The notes beneath the pieces were generated by a model. It did no database searches and was not told where the DNA came from. It saw nothing but the letters and a program-made list of their open reading frames with translations. A DNA stretch of 24,686 nucleotides from DATGFK01 sp040007395 (GTDB lineage Bacteria; Chloroflexota; Anaerolineae; Aggregatilineales; UBA2796). A program made the position numbers and the translations under genes. The stretch spans positions 1-24,686 of the forward strand of contig JBDTVG010000264.1 in NCBI GenBank assembly GCA_040007395.1. Direction: 5' to 3'. Below, piece after piece: positions 14,315 through 22,892 of this stretch (its first letter is position 1; each line of letters starts with the position of its first letter).

Positions 14315-17300
14315 ATGGTTGAAGTGACTGATATAGCACCGGTCAATCGCGTGAATGCCCGTAAAACAATTGGCGTTTTCATTTCCGGTCTTCAGGATCA
14401 ATATCCCACCCATGTTCTGGAAACAACAATCGACGCTGCACACAAACAAAACCTTAACGTCGTCGCTTTTCTGGAGTCTGAAATTGAGTCCACGTTGCCG
14501 GACCATATCCACTTCAACGCAAATTACAAACTGGTGACCTCGCGGAATATCGATGTCTTACTTCTGTTAGCCAGCACGTTGATAAATTTCATTGATTCCG
14601 ACCAAATCATGGCTTTCTGCGATCAGTATGATCTACCAAAGATAAGCTTAGGAGTTAAGCTTCCCGACACGCCCAGTATAGTGGTCAATAACAGATCCGG
14701 AATGTGTGCCGCAGTGAGGCATTTGATCGAAGTGCATGGGCTACGACGCATCGCGTTTATTTGTGGTCCCGAACACAATGACGAGGCCATCAAACGATTG
14801 CAGGCATATCGTGACATGTTGGAAGAACATCATATCCCTTTTGACCCTCAACTAATTGTTACTGGAAACTGGGCATCTGAGTACGGTAGGGAGGCGATAC
14901 ATACTCTGCTTGATGAGCGCAAGGTTGAGTTTGACGCCATTGCCGCAGCCAATGACAGGATTGCAATCGGAGCCTTGCATGAATTGCAGCGCCGCAATAT
15001 ATCGGTTCCAGATCAGGTTGCTATCACTGGCTTTGATGATATTGGTGATGCATCTTGGACGGTTCCTCCATTGACGACCGTCCGACAGCCACTCTATGAA
15101 GAGGGAGCCATGGCTGTGAAACTCGCATTAGCAGCGTTGTATGGAGAGGCCGTCCCTGAAGACACCATGCTTGAGGCAGAGTTTGTTATACGAGAGTCGT
15201 GCGGTTGCAGGGCCGACGCAAGTGCAACAGCAAACCTCCAGCTAAGTGTCCAGCAGCGGGTAGTAAATGCGATGCACCTTGAGGTAAACAGATCTTTACA
15301 ATTTGGATACCATATGCAGGCCATGAGCACCATGATCCGATCCCTGTTTGCGGCGCCTGATATGACCACGTTGAGCCAAACAATCGTGCAGGCGTTGCCT
15401 GATCTCGGCATAAAAAAGTGCTTCTTCGGACTCTACGATTCGGAATCGCTTGACTGGTCTCGGATAATTGTTGGCTATGATGACTCCAACAAGGATATGG
15501 ACTGGGCTAAAGATCAGCCGTGTGTGCGCACTTCCGAGGTCGTTGACTACGTGCTCTCGTCTATCAATGGGCCGAGTTCACTGTTGGTACAAGCGTTGGA
15601 GTTAAATGGGACTCAAATCGGCGTCCTTATCGTTGACATCGATGATCCACAGTTGCAGCGCCAGTTTTATGAGGTGCTTCGGCAACAACTCACCAGCGTA
15701 TTCCACGCCAGACTTATGATTCGGCAGCTTGAAGAACAACGTAACTCGCTTGAGGAACAGCGTACCCTACTGCGAACAGTGATTGACAACCTGCCGGACT
15801 ATATCTTTGCCAAAGATCGCGAAGGGCGCTTCCTGATTAGCAACGTTGCCCACGCCCGTGCCGCTAAAGTAGCCACGCCCGAAGAATTGGTGGGGAAGAG
15901 GGCTGCTGAGTTTTTTGAGCAGGAATTAGCGACTCAGTATGACAAGGATGATGAGGCAACGATCCAATCGGGCCAATCCCTGTTGAATGTTCAGCGCCGT
16001 ACCGTTGATGAGCAAGGTAATCCCAAGTGGGTATTGACGACCAAAGTTCCGCTGCGCGACGCTCAAAAGAAGATCGTTGGACTAATCGGCATCAGCCGCG
16101 ATATTTCGGATCTTAAGCGCACTGAAGAAGCGTTGGCGCTGGCCCGTGATCAGGCCATTCGGGCCTCACGTCTGAAGTCGGAGTTTCTGGCAAATATGAG
16201 CCATGAAATCCGTACACCAATGAACGGTATCATGGGCATGAACGCCTTGCTGCTGGAAACCGATCTTACCGATGAACAAAGGGAGTTTTCCGAGACGATC
16301 CACGTCAGTTCGGATACCTTGCTGACCATCATTAACGATATTTTGGACTTCTCTAAAATTGAGGCGGATAAGCTGGTTCTGGAAAAAATCAAGTTTGAAC
16401 CAGTGGCCTTGGTTGAAGGTACGGGCGAACTCTTGGCTCTGATTGCGCATAATAAAAATGTTGCCCTGATGACCTACATAGATCCACATATTCCGAAGGT
16501 GTTACTGGGTGACCCGGTTCGCTTACAACAGGTTTTGCTCAACCTGATCAACAATGCGGTCAAGTTTACCGAGCGTGGTGAAGTGGTCGTTCGTGCGGAG
16601 CTAGAGTCTTGCGTAGATAACCAAGCCACAATCCGCTTCACGGTCAAGGATACCGGTATCGGCATTTCGGACGATGCTCGTGCCCTCATGTTTCAGCCGT
16701 TTACTCAGGCAGATAGTACTACAACCCGAAAATATGGTGGAACTGGCCTTGGACTCGCAATCTCCAAGCGTCTGGCGGAGTTGATGGGTGGGGAAATAGG
16801 CGTGGAGAGCGTACCGGGGGATGGTTCCACATTCTGGTTCACCGCACAATTTGGGTGTCTCCCAGAAGAACGGCAGGTTGATGATACGTTTCTGGACGAG
16901 GTGAAGGTCCTGATTTGCGAACAGCACAGGGGACTCTGCGAGATTATCAGTCAGTATCTCGCGTCGTGGGGCATGGCGAATACCAGCATAAACACTGCCG
17001 ACGGCGTACTTGCGGCGTTGACTGCGGCTGTTGAAGCCAATAAACCCTACGATGTGGCACTTATGAACTATTCGCTGCCGGGTTTTGATGAGTTTGCATT
17101 GGCGCAGGCTATCAAACACAACCCTATGCTGGCACACACACAATTAATCCTGCTTGCCACTGCAGACCGAAAAGGTCTGGCTGAAACCGCCTCGCACAAT
17201 GGTTTTTCAGCCTACTTGTCCAAACCCATCAAACAATCACAACTTTTCAATGCGATTGAGGCCGTCAAACACGGCGACGTGGATACCAAACTCAACTACG

Positions 17301-17782
17301 TGGCGCATCGCTTTGTAAAGCCAAATACAGGCGATTCAGCGGCGACCAAGACTGAACTATCAAGCGCGCGTATCCTGCTGGTTGAGGACAATGCTATCAA
17401 CAAGAAGGTGGCGCTGCTTCAACTCAAAAAGCTCGGCTATGTGGCAGACACGGCAAACAACGGTAAAGAAGCGGTGGCTATTATTCGAGGGGCCAAGTAT
17501 GCCTACGATCTGGTCTTGATGGACTGCCAGATGCCAGAAATGGATGGCTATGAGGCCACACGGGTTATCCGTTCCGAAGAAAAAGACTCGGCGCAGCATC
17601 TCACGATCATTGCAATGACAGCCAATGCGATGGAAGGCGACCGTGATATCTGCATTCAAGCGGGCATGGATGACTACATTCCGAAGCCTATCAAGCCTAA
17701 TAATCTCAAACTGGTCATCGATCGCTGGTTATCGCCCGGCGAACTCGTACGCACGCCACGTATCCTGTTACAAGCGAAATAA
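14315..17782 (+). CDS. Hybrid histidine kinase with cytosolic LacI-type sugar-binding input domain
   Basis: 1155 residues from ATG 14315, which has AAGGA 8 bases upstream (GTG 14297 would add six residues). Domains: LacI/GalR-type periplasmic-binding fold, about 15-292, starting RKTIGVFISGL and containing AANDRIAIGALHELQRRNI and VAITGFDDIGDA, but without the LacI DNA-binding helix; an ESCGC linker motif; a GAF-like region, about 310-465; a coiled coil with LEEQRNSLEEQRTLL; a PAS domain, about 480-605; HisKA with H630 in NMSHEIRTPMNGIMG; HATPase with DTGIGIS and GGTGLGLAIS; receiver 1, about 862-985, where the phospho-Asp is replaced by N918; receiver 2, about 1018-1140, intact with D1025, D1070 and K1124. 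No signal peptide or membrane span, so the sensor is cytosolic and likely reads an intracellular sugar. Partner HPt protein follows. Confidence 0.92.
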   Translation: MVEVTDIAPVNRVNARKTIGVFISGLQDQYPTHVLETTIDAAHKQNLNVVAFLESEIESTLPDHIHFNANYKLVTSRNIDVLLLLASTLINFIDSDQIMAFCDQYDLPKISLGVKLPDTPSIVVNNRSGMCAAVRHLIEVHGLRRIAFICGPEHNDEAIKRLQAYRDMLEEHHIPFDPQLIVTGNWASEYGREAIHTLLDERKVEFDAIAAANDRIAIGALHELQRRNISVPDQVAITGFDDIGDASWTVPPLTTVRQPLYEEGAMAVKLALAALYGEAVPEDTMLEAEFVIRESCGCRADASATANLQLSVQQRVVNAMHLEVNRSLQFGYHMQAMSTMIRSLFAAPDMTTLSQTIVQALPDLGIKKCFFGLYDSESLDWSRIIVGYDDSNKDMDWAKDQPCVRTSEVVDYVLSSINGPSSLLVQALELNGTQIGVLIVDIDDPQLQRQFYEVLRQQLTSVFHARLMIRQLEEQRNSLEEQRTLLRTVIDNLPDYIFAKDREGRFLISNVAHARAAKVATPEELVGKRAAEFFEQELATQYDKDDEATIQSGQSLLNVQRRTVDEQGNPKWVLTTKVPLRDAQKKIVGLIGISRDISDLKRTEEALALARDQAIRASRLKSEFLANMSHEIRTPMNGIMGMNALLLETDLTDEQREFSETIHVSSDTLLTIINDILDFSKIEADKLVLEKIKFEPVALVEGTGELLALIAHNKNVALMTYIDPHIPKVLLGDPVRLQQVLLNLINNAVKFTERGEVVVRAELESCVDNQATIRFTVKDTGIGISDDARALMFQPFTQADSTTTRKYGGTGLGLAISKRLAELMGGEIGVESVPGDGSTFWFTAQFGCLPEERQVDDTFLDEVKVLICEQHRGLCEIISQYLASWGMANTSINTADGVLAALTAAVEANKPYDVALMNYSLPGFDEFALAQAIKHNPMLAHTQLILLATADRKGLAETASHNGFSAYLSKPIKQSQLFNAIEAVKHGDVDTKLNYVAHRFVKPNTGDSAATKTELSSARILLVEDNAINKKVALLQLKKLGYVADTANNGKEAVAIIRGAKYAYDLVLMDCQMPEMDGYEATRVIRSEEKDSAQHLTIIAMTANAMEGDRDICIQAGMDDYIPKPIKPNNLKLVIDRWLSPGELVRTPRILLQAK

Positions 17783-17819
17783 CCTTGAATGAACAAACAA
17801 CTAACCGGAGGAGATTCCG

Positions 17820-18182
17820 ATGGTACTCGATACAGCAGCAATCCAAATCCTTTTTGAATACACCTGCGATGACGACCTAGCACTTTTCAACGAACTCGTT
17901 GATGATTACCTCGGCGATTCCTCACACCTCTTGGTTGAATTAGCAAGCGCCAGCGAACATAAAGACTTCCCTGTTTTGCATCGCATTGCCCACACTCTCA
18001 AAGGCCAGAGTGCTACGTTTGGTGCAGAGACCTTCGCCGAGATATGTCTCAAAATTGAGCAAATTGCGAAAGCGGGCACCTTGGAGGGCATAGACCGGTT
18101 AATTGACGACCTTAATAGCGAATACGGCGATGTTAAGACAACGCTCCTCGCGGAAATTCAACACCTAGGTTCGTCACATTAA
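17820..18182 (+). CDS. Stand-alone HPt phosphotransfer protein
   Basis: 120 residues, all-helical Hpt domain. The phospho-accepting residue is H58 in HRIAHTLKGQSATFGA, the canonical HPt motif with the following Lys-Gly. GGAGGAG lies just before the ATG, a strong ribosome-binding site, and the gene is only 37 bp after the hybrid kinase, so the two are surely co-transcribed. It should take phosphate from receiver 2 (D1070) of the kinase and pass it to a response regulator not encoded next to it. The kinase lacks its own HPt domain, which fits this split arrangement. Confidence 0.93.
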   Translation: MVLDTAAIQILFEYTCDDDLALFNELVDDYLGDSSHLLVELASASEHKDFPVLHRIAHTLKGQSATFGAETFAEICLKIEQIAKAGTLEGIDRLIDDLNSEYGDVKTTLLAEIQHLGSSH

Positions 18183-18404
18183 ATCGGTAGTACTCCCCAC
18201 GGAACGCGTGGATAAATCGAGGCGAGTGTCCATGAGGAGCTAACCCTTGACAGAACGGCAAGGGTCAATGAAAAATGGCCTGAGTTGGGTTTGGAAAGGG
18301 AAGCAGCACGGTGAAATTGGAAACCCCCTAGTGGTGAGATCAGATAGGGTTTAGACAAGAGTAAGCAGGTCGCGTACAAACCACTTGGCAAGCCCGATTA
18401 ACCG
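18183..18404 (+). other. Unassigned segment with RNA-like hairpins, between HPt gene and MFS remnant
   Basis: No protein is recognisable. ACCCTTG (18243-18249) pairs with CAAGGGT (18259-18265), and a CCCCCTA/TAGGGTTT pair brackets 18327-18353 with one bulge. The purine-rich, structured look brings to mind the 5' part of a group II intron, but no GUGYG-type start, maturase or domain V hairpin could be identified. Nature unknown. Confidence 0.25.
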
Positions 18405-18776
18405 TTGGAGGCGCTATCCGGCGGTGTAATTTGGATGGGCATCTGGTTGATTGTGCTATCACAGAGTCAGCGGTTCCCGTTAAGTATTGTTGCCATGTTC
18501 TTTGCGGGGACTGCAACCACAGTCGTTTGGGACGGCGCACTCGGCCTGCTGCAAGTCTTTGCACCGGAAACAATACGCATACAACTGTTTAGCATCTTTG
18601 GCCTGATGGGCTTCGGTCTACTGCCGATTGCTTCCCTACTACTTGGCATTATTGCGGATCATATTACCACATCGTGGACCGTCTTTCTCAGCGGTCTAGC
18701 GATGGTAGTCTTTAGTGGCCTGATGCTGATGCAGAGGAAGTGGCGCACTTGGCAAACGCAGCCGACTCAGACCTGA
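18405..18776 (+). pseudogene. Major facilitator superfamily transporter, C-terminal remnant
   Basis: The translated piece (about 124 codons) carries four hydrophobic segments typical of the last third of an MFS permease: GGVIWMGIWLIVLSQ, a second with VVWDGALGLLQVFAPE, then FSIFGLMGFGLLPIASLLLG and TTSWTVFLSGLAMVVFSGLM. Similar strings occur in enterobactin-exporter/macrolide-efflux type MFS proteins (12-span, about 400 residues). The first two thirds are absent: upstream sequence 18183-18404 is unrelated. There is no ribosome-binding site or good start codon. The gene was therefore truncated by a rearrangement next to the HPt gene. Confidence 0.75.
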
Positions 18777-18959
18777 AACAAGAATTTCGGAGCGAAGCTC
18801 CCCAACCGTTCATGCTTGACCTCAAGTCATAGCCATTTCAGGTTAGCGTTGCCCTCTATCGTGATCAAGCCGTCATCAAGCTGCCAGACAGCGAAAATCC
18901 GCCTACTAATACTCCCATTGTAGTATGCAAACGTCTTGTCGCTATCTTATACTTATATT

Positions 18960-18974
18960 GGGTGATTATCACCC
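18960..18974. promoter_or_regulatory. 15-bp perfect palindrome upstream of the sensor kinase gene
   Basis: GGGTGAT-T-ATCACCC is perfectly symmetrical with 7-bp arms. It lies 80 bp upstream of the kinase start, in a 278-bp gap (18777-19054) that otherwise shows only a small GGAGC/GCTCC hairpin at about 18789-18801. It is a good candidate binding site for a dimeric regulator, possibly the response regulator encoded at 20245-20901 in an autoregulatory loop. Confidence 0.45.
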
Positions 18975-19054
18975 GTGTCTAAGCGTCTCAGATTGGGGGT
19001 TGCATTGTCTCATGAAAAAAGACACATTCCCATTCAGGAGTTGATATTGTTGTC

Positions 19055-20248
19055 ATGAAGATTGGGAGAAGGCATCCCGTCCTACAATGGACTGGCTGGT
19101 GGCAAGATAGGCATTGGCGTGTAGACGTTGCCCTTGCGCTAGTTGTCGGTGTGATAGAGATCGTTGGCACGCACTTCGCCGGGCAAAACCAGCCTAGCCA
19201 TCGAGCGCTTGACGCAGTGGGTCTGGCATTGCTTACAGCGGGTGCCACAGCGCTTGTTTTCCGCCGCCAGTATCCAGGCTGGGTACTCATCTTCGCCAAT
19301 GGAATAACGCTTCTCTACTTGCTCCTAGGCTACCCAAAGGGGCCAATCTTCCTGACCACGGTCATTGCTTTCTTTTCAGCGGTGATGCAGGGTCGCAGGC
19401 ATATTGCGTGGGCAGTCCTCACGGCGGAATTTGTCTTGTTTCCCTGGCTGCCGTACTTTCTTGGAAACGAACCTGCACCTACCTTCGCTGCGCTTTTTGG
19501 GCTTGCAGGCTGGTTGCTCGTGCTGGCAACCGTCGCCGAGATAGCTTACATCCGCGAACAACGGATGATGCGTGCCCGTGAAGAACAGGTGCGTCGCCGT
19601 GCGGGTGAGGAACGGCTGCGGATAGCGCGTGAGTTGCATGATGTACTAGGCCACAACATTTCGCTGATCAGTGTGCAGGCTGGCGTTGCGCTCCACCTGA
19701 TGGATAAGCAGCCAGAACAAGCGCGGATCGCGCTCTCGGTAATAAATGACACTAGCAAAGACGCTCTGCGCGAGCTGCGTTCGGTGCTGGATGTGCTTCG
19801 CCAAGTAAATGAAGAACCACCACGCGCACCATCCCCCGGTCTCGCCAGTCTCAGCGATCTCGTCTCACGCGCTTCAGAGGCTGGTTTGCAGGTGCATACA
19901 GAGGTTTCGGGCGATCTCAAGGGACTGCCAGCCAGCGTTGATCTGGCAGCTTTTCGAATCGTTCAGGAAGCATTGACCAACGTCATGCGCCACTCAGATC
20001 AGACCACATCAAGCGTCCATGTGACCTGTAACGAGCAAGAACTCACGCTGCGGATTGATAACGAGGTTGAGAAGGAAAGCTCCGGCGACGGAATCGGGCA
20101 TGGTCAGGGAATTCTCGGTATGCAGGAGCGGGCGACTGCCCTGGGTGGTATGGTCGAAGCCGGACCCCGTGCTAACGGCGGGTTTCGGGTCTTCGCACGG
20201 CTGCCGCTGGATGGCGGCCCTTTGACTACCCGAGGGACAGAGGAATGA
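19055..20248 (+). CDS. NarL/LiaS-type sensor histidine kinase (HisKA_3)
   Basis: 397 residues; AGGAG lies 14 bases before the ATG, slightly far, but no in-frame start lies nearer. Residues 15-165 hold about five membrane spans with short loops and no large extracellular domain, so the stimulus is probably in or near the membrane. A basic, charged helix (about 165-185) leads into HisKA_3, with H195 in RIARELHDVLGHNISLIS, then HATPase with the N-box EALTNVMRHS and G-box GHGQGILGMQERA. It phosphorylates the response regulator whose ATG overlaps its stop (ATGA). Target genes may include the membrane-protein genes downstream. Confidence 0.93.
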   Translation: MKIGRRHPVLQWTGWWQDRHWRVDVALALVVGVIEIVGTHFAGQNQPSHRALDAVGLALLTAGATALVFRRQYPGWVLIFANGITLLYLLLGYPKGPIFLTTVIAFFSAVMQGRRHIAWAVLTAEFVLFPWLPYFLGNEPAPTFAALFGLAGWLLVLATVAEIAYIREQRMMRAREEQVRRRAGEERLRIARELHDVLGHNISLISVQAGVALHLMDKQPEQARIALSVINDTSKDALRELRSVLDVLRQVNEEPPRAPSPGLASLSDLVSRASEAGLQVHTEVSGDLKGLPASVDLAAFRIVQEALTNVMRHSDQTTSSVHVTCNEQELTLRIDNEVEKESSGDGIGHGQGILGMQERATALGGMVEAGPRANGGFRVFARLPLDGGPLTTRGTEE

Positions 20249-20901
20249 TCCGAATCCTGCTCGCCGACGACCAAACGCTTGTACGCGCTGGATTCCGGGC
20301 GCTGCTCGATGCCCAGGAGGATATGAAGGTCGTGGGCGAGGCTGTAGATGGGGACGATGCGGTGAGGCTTGTCACGAGTCTTATCCCTGACGTGGTACTC
20401 ATGGACATCCGAATGCCACGGTGCGATGGACTTGAGGCCACACGACGTATCGTCGCGGATGCGCGGCTTGCCCAAGTAAAGATCATTATCCTCACTACCT
20501 TTGATTTGGACGAGTACATTTTCGAGGCCATTCGGGTGGGTGCAAGCGGGTTTCTGGTCAAGGATACCGAACCAGTTGACCTTATCCGAGCGATTCAAGC
20601 CGTTGCTCAGGGCGATGCGCTGCTGTCCCCCGGTGTTACCCGGCGGCTGATTGTCGAATTCGCTACCTTGACAAGAAAAATCGTGCTAGTGCCTGAATTG
20701 GAAGCGCTGACTGAACGAGAGCGTGAAGTGATGGCACTGGTGGCGGCTGGTCTGTCTAACGATGAGATCGCTGAAAGGCTTGTCGTCAGCCCCGCGACTG
20801 CCAAGACGCACGTTAGCCGTGCGATGGTGAAGCTTGGCGCACGTGATCGCGCCCAACTCGTCGTCTTCGCCTACGAGTCTGGCCTCGTCCGCCCCGGTTA
20901 G
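20245..20901 (+). CDS. NarL/FixJ-family response regulator
   Basis: 218 residues. Receiver domain 1-120 with acidic pair D8/D9 (LLADDQTLVRAGFRALL), phospho-acceptor D54 in VVLMDIRMP and K in GFLVKD near residue 104. LuxR-type HTH at about 150-210: LTEREREVMALVAAGLSNDE, then SPATAKTHVSRAMVKLGARD. It overlaps the kinase gene by four bases, so the two are translationally coupled. Phosphorylation should promote dimer binding at promoters; the palindrome at 18960-18974 is a candidate target. Confidence 0.95.
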   Translation: MIRILLADDQTLVRAGFRALLDAQEDMKVVGEAVDGDDAVRLVTSLIPDVVLMDIRMPRCDGLEATRRIVADARLAQVKIIILTTFDLDEYIFEAIRVGASGFLVKDTEPVDLIRAIQAVAQGDALLSPGVTRRLIVEFATLTRKIVLVPELEALTEREREVMALVAAGLSNDEIAERLVVSPATAKTHVSRAMVKLGARDRAQLVVFAYESGLVRPG

Positions 20902-20907
20902 GAAAAC

Positions 20908-20929
20908 AACTACTCCCTAAAGAGTAGTT
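20908..20929 (+). terminator. Hairpin after the response regulator gene
   Basis: AACTACTC (20908-20915) and GAGTAGTT (20922-20929) form a perfect 8-bp stem with a 6-base loop, 7 bases after the stop codon. It is followed by CCCCC, not a U-tract, so termination may be weak or factor-dependent. It marks the boundary with the next transcription unit. Confidence 0.45.
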
Positions 20930-21044
20930 CCCCCACACCAGTACCTCTCTGGATGTATATACAAAGCCGCTTCTGGGGCGACGACATCGCCAAAACTCCC
21001 TGCTACTATTTGCCCAGATGGTTAATTACAAGGAGGCAAATACA

Positions 21045-21512
21045 ATGCAAGGCTCATATCTCAGGTCATTGAAGGGTTGGCAAAGAATCTTCGCTATAGG
21101 TCTCGGCGCACTGGCTGCTGTCGCGTTGGTCGGGGGACTCATACATGCCGTGCTGGTAGCTGCGCACGTTTCCGAGCCAGCCGCCACCACAGTGTACGGC
21201 GCAACCTCTCAGCGACTCTGGGCCACCGCAGCCGCGGGGCTGGCACTGATCAGCGTGGTCATCGCTGGGCTGGCGCTGTTCCGCCCGGCTAGTCGTTTCG
21301 GAGCCGCCTCCGGGCGACTCGGAGCCATCGTGGCACTGGTTGCGGGACTGGTGGCGATGGTTAATGGTTGGCTGGTTTTAGCCGTCGCCAACGGTGGTCC
21401 CGGCACTGGCAACGGAGTAGTCGGTGGTGCTGGGGCCATTGTGCTGGGGCTGGTTGGTGTGGTCATCGCTGGGCTGGCGCTGGCCCGATCCCGCCGCTCG
21501 ATAAGCCAATGA
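21045..21512 (+). CDS. DUF6223-like small membrane protein
   Basis: 155 residues from ATG 21045, set by a near-perfect AAGGAGG 8 bases upstream; the in-frame ATG at 21018 would place that box inside the gene. Four hydrophobic segments: FAIGLGALAAVALVGGLIHA, LWATAAAGLALISVVIAGLA, LGAIVALVAGLVAMVNGWLV and GAIVLGLVGVVIAGLALA, with a Gly-rich NGGPGTGNGVVGGAG loop before the last. This pattern matches what I know as DUF6223, a family without known function. It starts a new unit 143 bp after the two-component pair and lies 13 bp upstream of the carotenoid-type gene. No catalytic residues are visible. Confidence 0.75.
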   Translation: MQGSYLRSLKGWQRIFAIGLGALAAVALVGGLIHAVLVAAHVSEPAATTVYGATSQRLWATAAAGLALISVVIAGLALFRPASRFGAASGRLGAIVALVAGLVAMVNGWLVLAVANGGPGTGNGVVGGAGAIVLGLVGVVIAGLALARSRRSISQ

Positions 21513-21525
21513 AAGGTACATTGAA

Positions 21526-22461
21526 ATGAACAAAAACCACCTCACTATGATCTCATGGGTTCTAATAGCGATCTATGTCACTGTCACCATCGTGAGGAGG
21601 AGTTTCGCCCCCAATCTGTTACCAGTACCCATAAGCATTGCGCTGGTCACGTTCGTACCCCTCGTCTTTTTCTTTGTACATGGTTCGCGCAGCTATCGTC
21701 TCAGGGATTTGCTGGTTTTCGCAGCCATCACACTGGTGGTGAGCAATATCTTTGAGAACATGAGCATTCTCACAGGGTTTCCATTCACGCACTACTATTA
21801 CACAGACATCCTGGGACCGAAGTTGTTTCTCGTGCCTGTGTTGATTGGTCCCGCTTACCTCGGAACCGGTTATCTCGCGTGGACCATTGCCCGCGTGATT
21901 TCTGGCGCAACCGACTCCCGTCTCCCTGGACACCTCAGCTTTACCGTCCCACTCCTCGCTGCCTTCATGATGGTTTCGTGGGACCTTTCGTCTGATCCAA
22001 TCAATGCTACCGTTTACCACGGCTGGATCTGGGTAGATGGAGGGAGCTATTTTGGCGTTCCGTTCGGCAATTTCTTGGGTTGGCTGCTGACCACCTTTGT
22101 ATTTTTGCAGTTGTTTGCGCTTTATCTTAAAAGGCGTCCAAATGTCCAATCCACCGATGAACAGCCATCGAGAATACAGAGTTTGCAAGCCATCCTATTC
22201 TATGGTCTGATCGCAGTGGGCTATCTCGTGAATAGTCTGACGGGAAATATGAGTGGAACCGTCACTGACCCGGCGGGCATGGTTTGGCGTTTGCAGGACA
22301 TCTATGCCGTCACTGCATTGGTTGCTATCTTCACGATGGGTGCGTTTACCGTCCTCGGACTGGTGAAACTTATGGAGCTTTCGCCTGCGGTTCAAAGCGT
22401 ACCCACTAAAACTATGTCACGCGCTGATGCGCCATACAGCCTGACGCATCGGATCGACTGA
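21526..22461 (+). CDS. CruF/DUF422-like carotenoid biosynthesis membrane protein
   Basis: 311 residues, about eight membrane spans. Family marks: NIFENMSILTGFPFTHYYYT and the acidic LGPKLFLVPVLIGPAYLGTG, then MVSWDLSSDPINATVYHGWI with WVDGGSYFGVPFGNFLGW; the W-D-x-x-x-D-P and Y-F-G-V-P-x-x-N-F motifs are typical of CruF (carotenoid 1,2-hydratase, bisanhydrobacterioruberin hydratase) relatives, which add water to the end of linear carotenoids. GAAAGG precedes the ATG. No phytoene synthase, desaturase or glycosyltransferase gene is nearby, so a carotenoid role rests on family alone and the substrate may be another isoprenoid. Confidence 0.82.
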   Translation: MNKNHLTMISWVLIAIYVTVTIVRRSFAPNLLPVPISIALVTFVPLVFFFVHGSRSYRLRDLLVFAAITLVVSNIFENMSILTGFPFTHYYYTDILGPKLFLVPVLIGPAYLGTGYLAWTIARVISGATDSRLPGHLSFTVPLLAAFMMVSWDLSSDPINATVYHGWIWVDGGSYFGVPFGNFLGWLLTTFVFLQLFALYLKRRPNVQSTDEQPSRIQSLQAILFYGLIAVGYLVNSLTGNMSGTVTDPAGMVWRLQDIYAVTALVAIFTMGAFTVLGLVKLMELSPAVQSVPTKTMSRADAPYSLTHRID

Positions 22462-22484
22462 GCATATATAGAAAGGAAACCACG

Positions 22485-22892
22485 ATGGATTCAACAGAGA
22501 AACAGCCCTTCGTGTTAGGGCTTTGGGGCGTTAGGTATCAGGTCAAGGACGTTCAGCGCTCGATTGCCTTCTATACCCAGACACTGGGCTTCAATTTGGA
22601 CATGCAAGCCTTGCCCGCGTTCGGTCAGGTTTCAATCGGTGACCTCAAACTCATCCTCAGTGGTCCCGGGGCATCTGGCTCTCGGCCTATGCCCGATGGT
22701 CGTCAGCAGGAGCCGGGTGGATGGAACCGGATAATCCTTCATGTGAGAGACTTGCCTGCACACATTGATGAACTTAAGAATCAGGGAGTGTACTTCCGCA
22801 ACGAGATGGAAGTCGGTCCCGGCGGCAAACAGATTCAGGTGGAAGACCCCGACGGTAATCCGATTGAGTTGTTCGAGCCTGCCGGACGATAG
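22485..22892 (+). CDS. VOC-family (glyoxalase/bleomycin-resistance fold) protein
   Basis: 135 residues, one vicinal-oxygen-chelate unit of two beta-alpha-beta-beta-beta modules: VRYQVKDVQRSIAFYTQTLG at the start, IILHVRDLPAHIDELKNQG in the middle and VEDPDGNPIELFEPAG at the end, with the E of PIELFEP as the usual metal ligand. Where many members have a metal-binding His in the first strand this one has Tyr (VRYQV), so the first module may not bind metal. AAAGGAAA precedes the ATG; it is 23 bp after the CruF-like gene. Substrate cannot be told; members range from lactoylglutathione lyases to dioxygenases and drug-binding proteins. Confidence 0.88.
   Translation: MDSTEKQPFVLGLWGVRYQVKDVQRSIAFYTQTLGFNLDMQALPAFGQVSIGDLKLILSGPGASGSRPMPDGRQQEPGGWNRIILHVRDLPAHIDELKNQGVYFRNEMEVGPGGKQIQVEDPDGNPIELFEPAGR

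Noticed and set aside
16601..17143. 180-codon minus-strand open frame
   Set aside because: Lies entirely opposite the ATPase/receiver part of the hybrid kinase, whose domains are unmistakable; shadow frame.
20104..20598. 164-codon minus-strand open frame over the kinase/regulator junction
   Set aside because: Antisense to two certain genes; no recognisable protein.
21619..22188. 189-codon minus-strand open frame
   Set aside because: Antisense shadow of the CruF-like gene; the translation is of low complexity with no family features.
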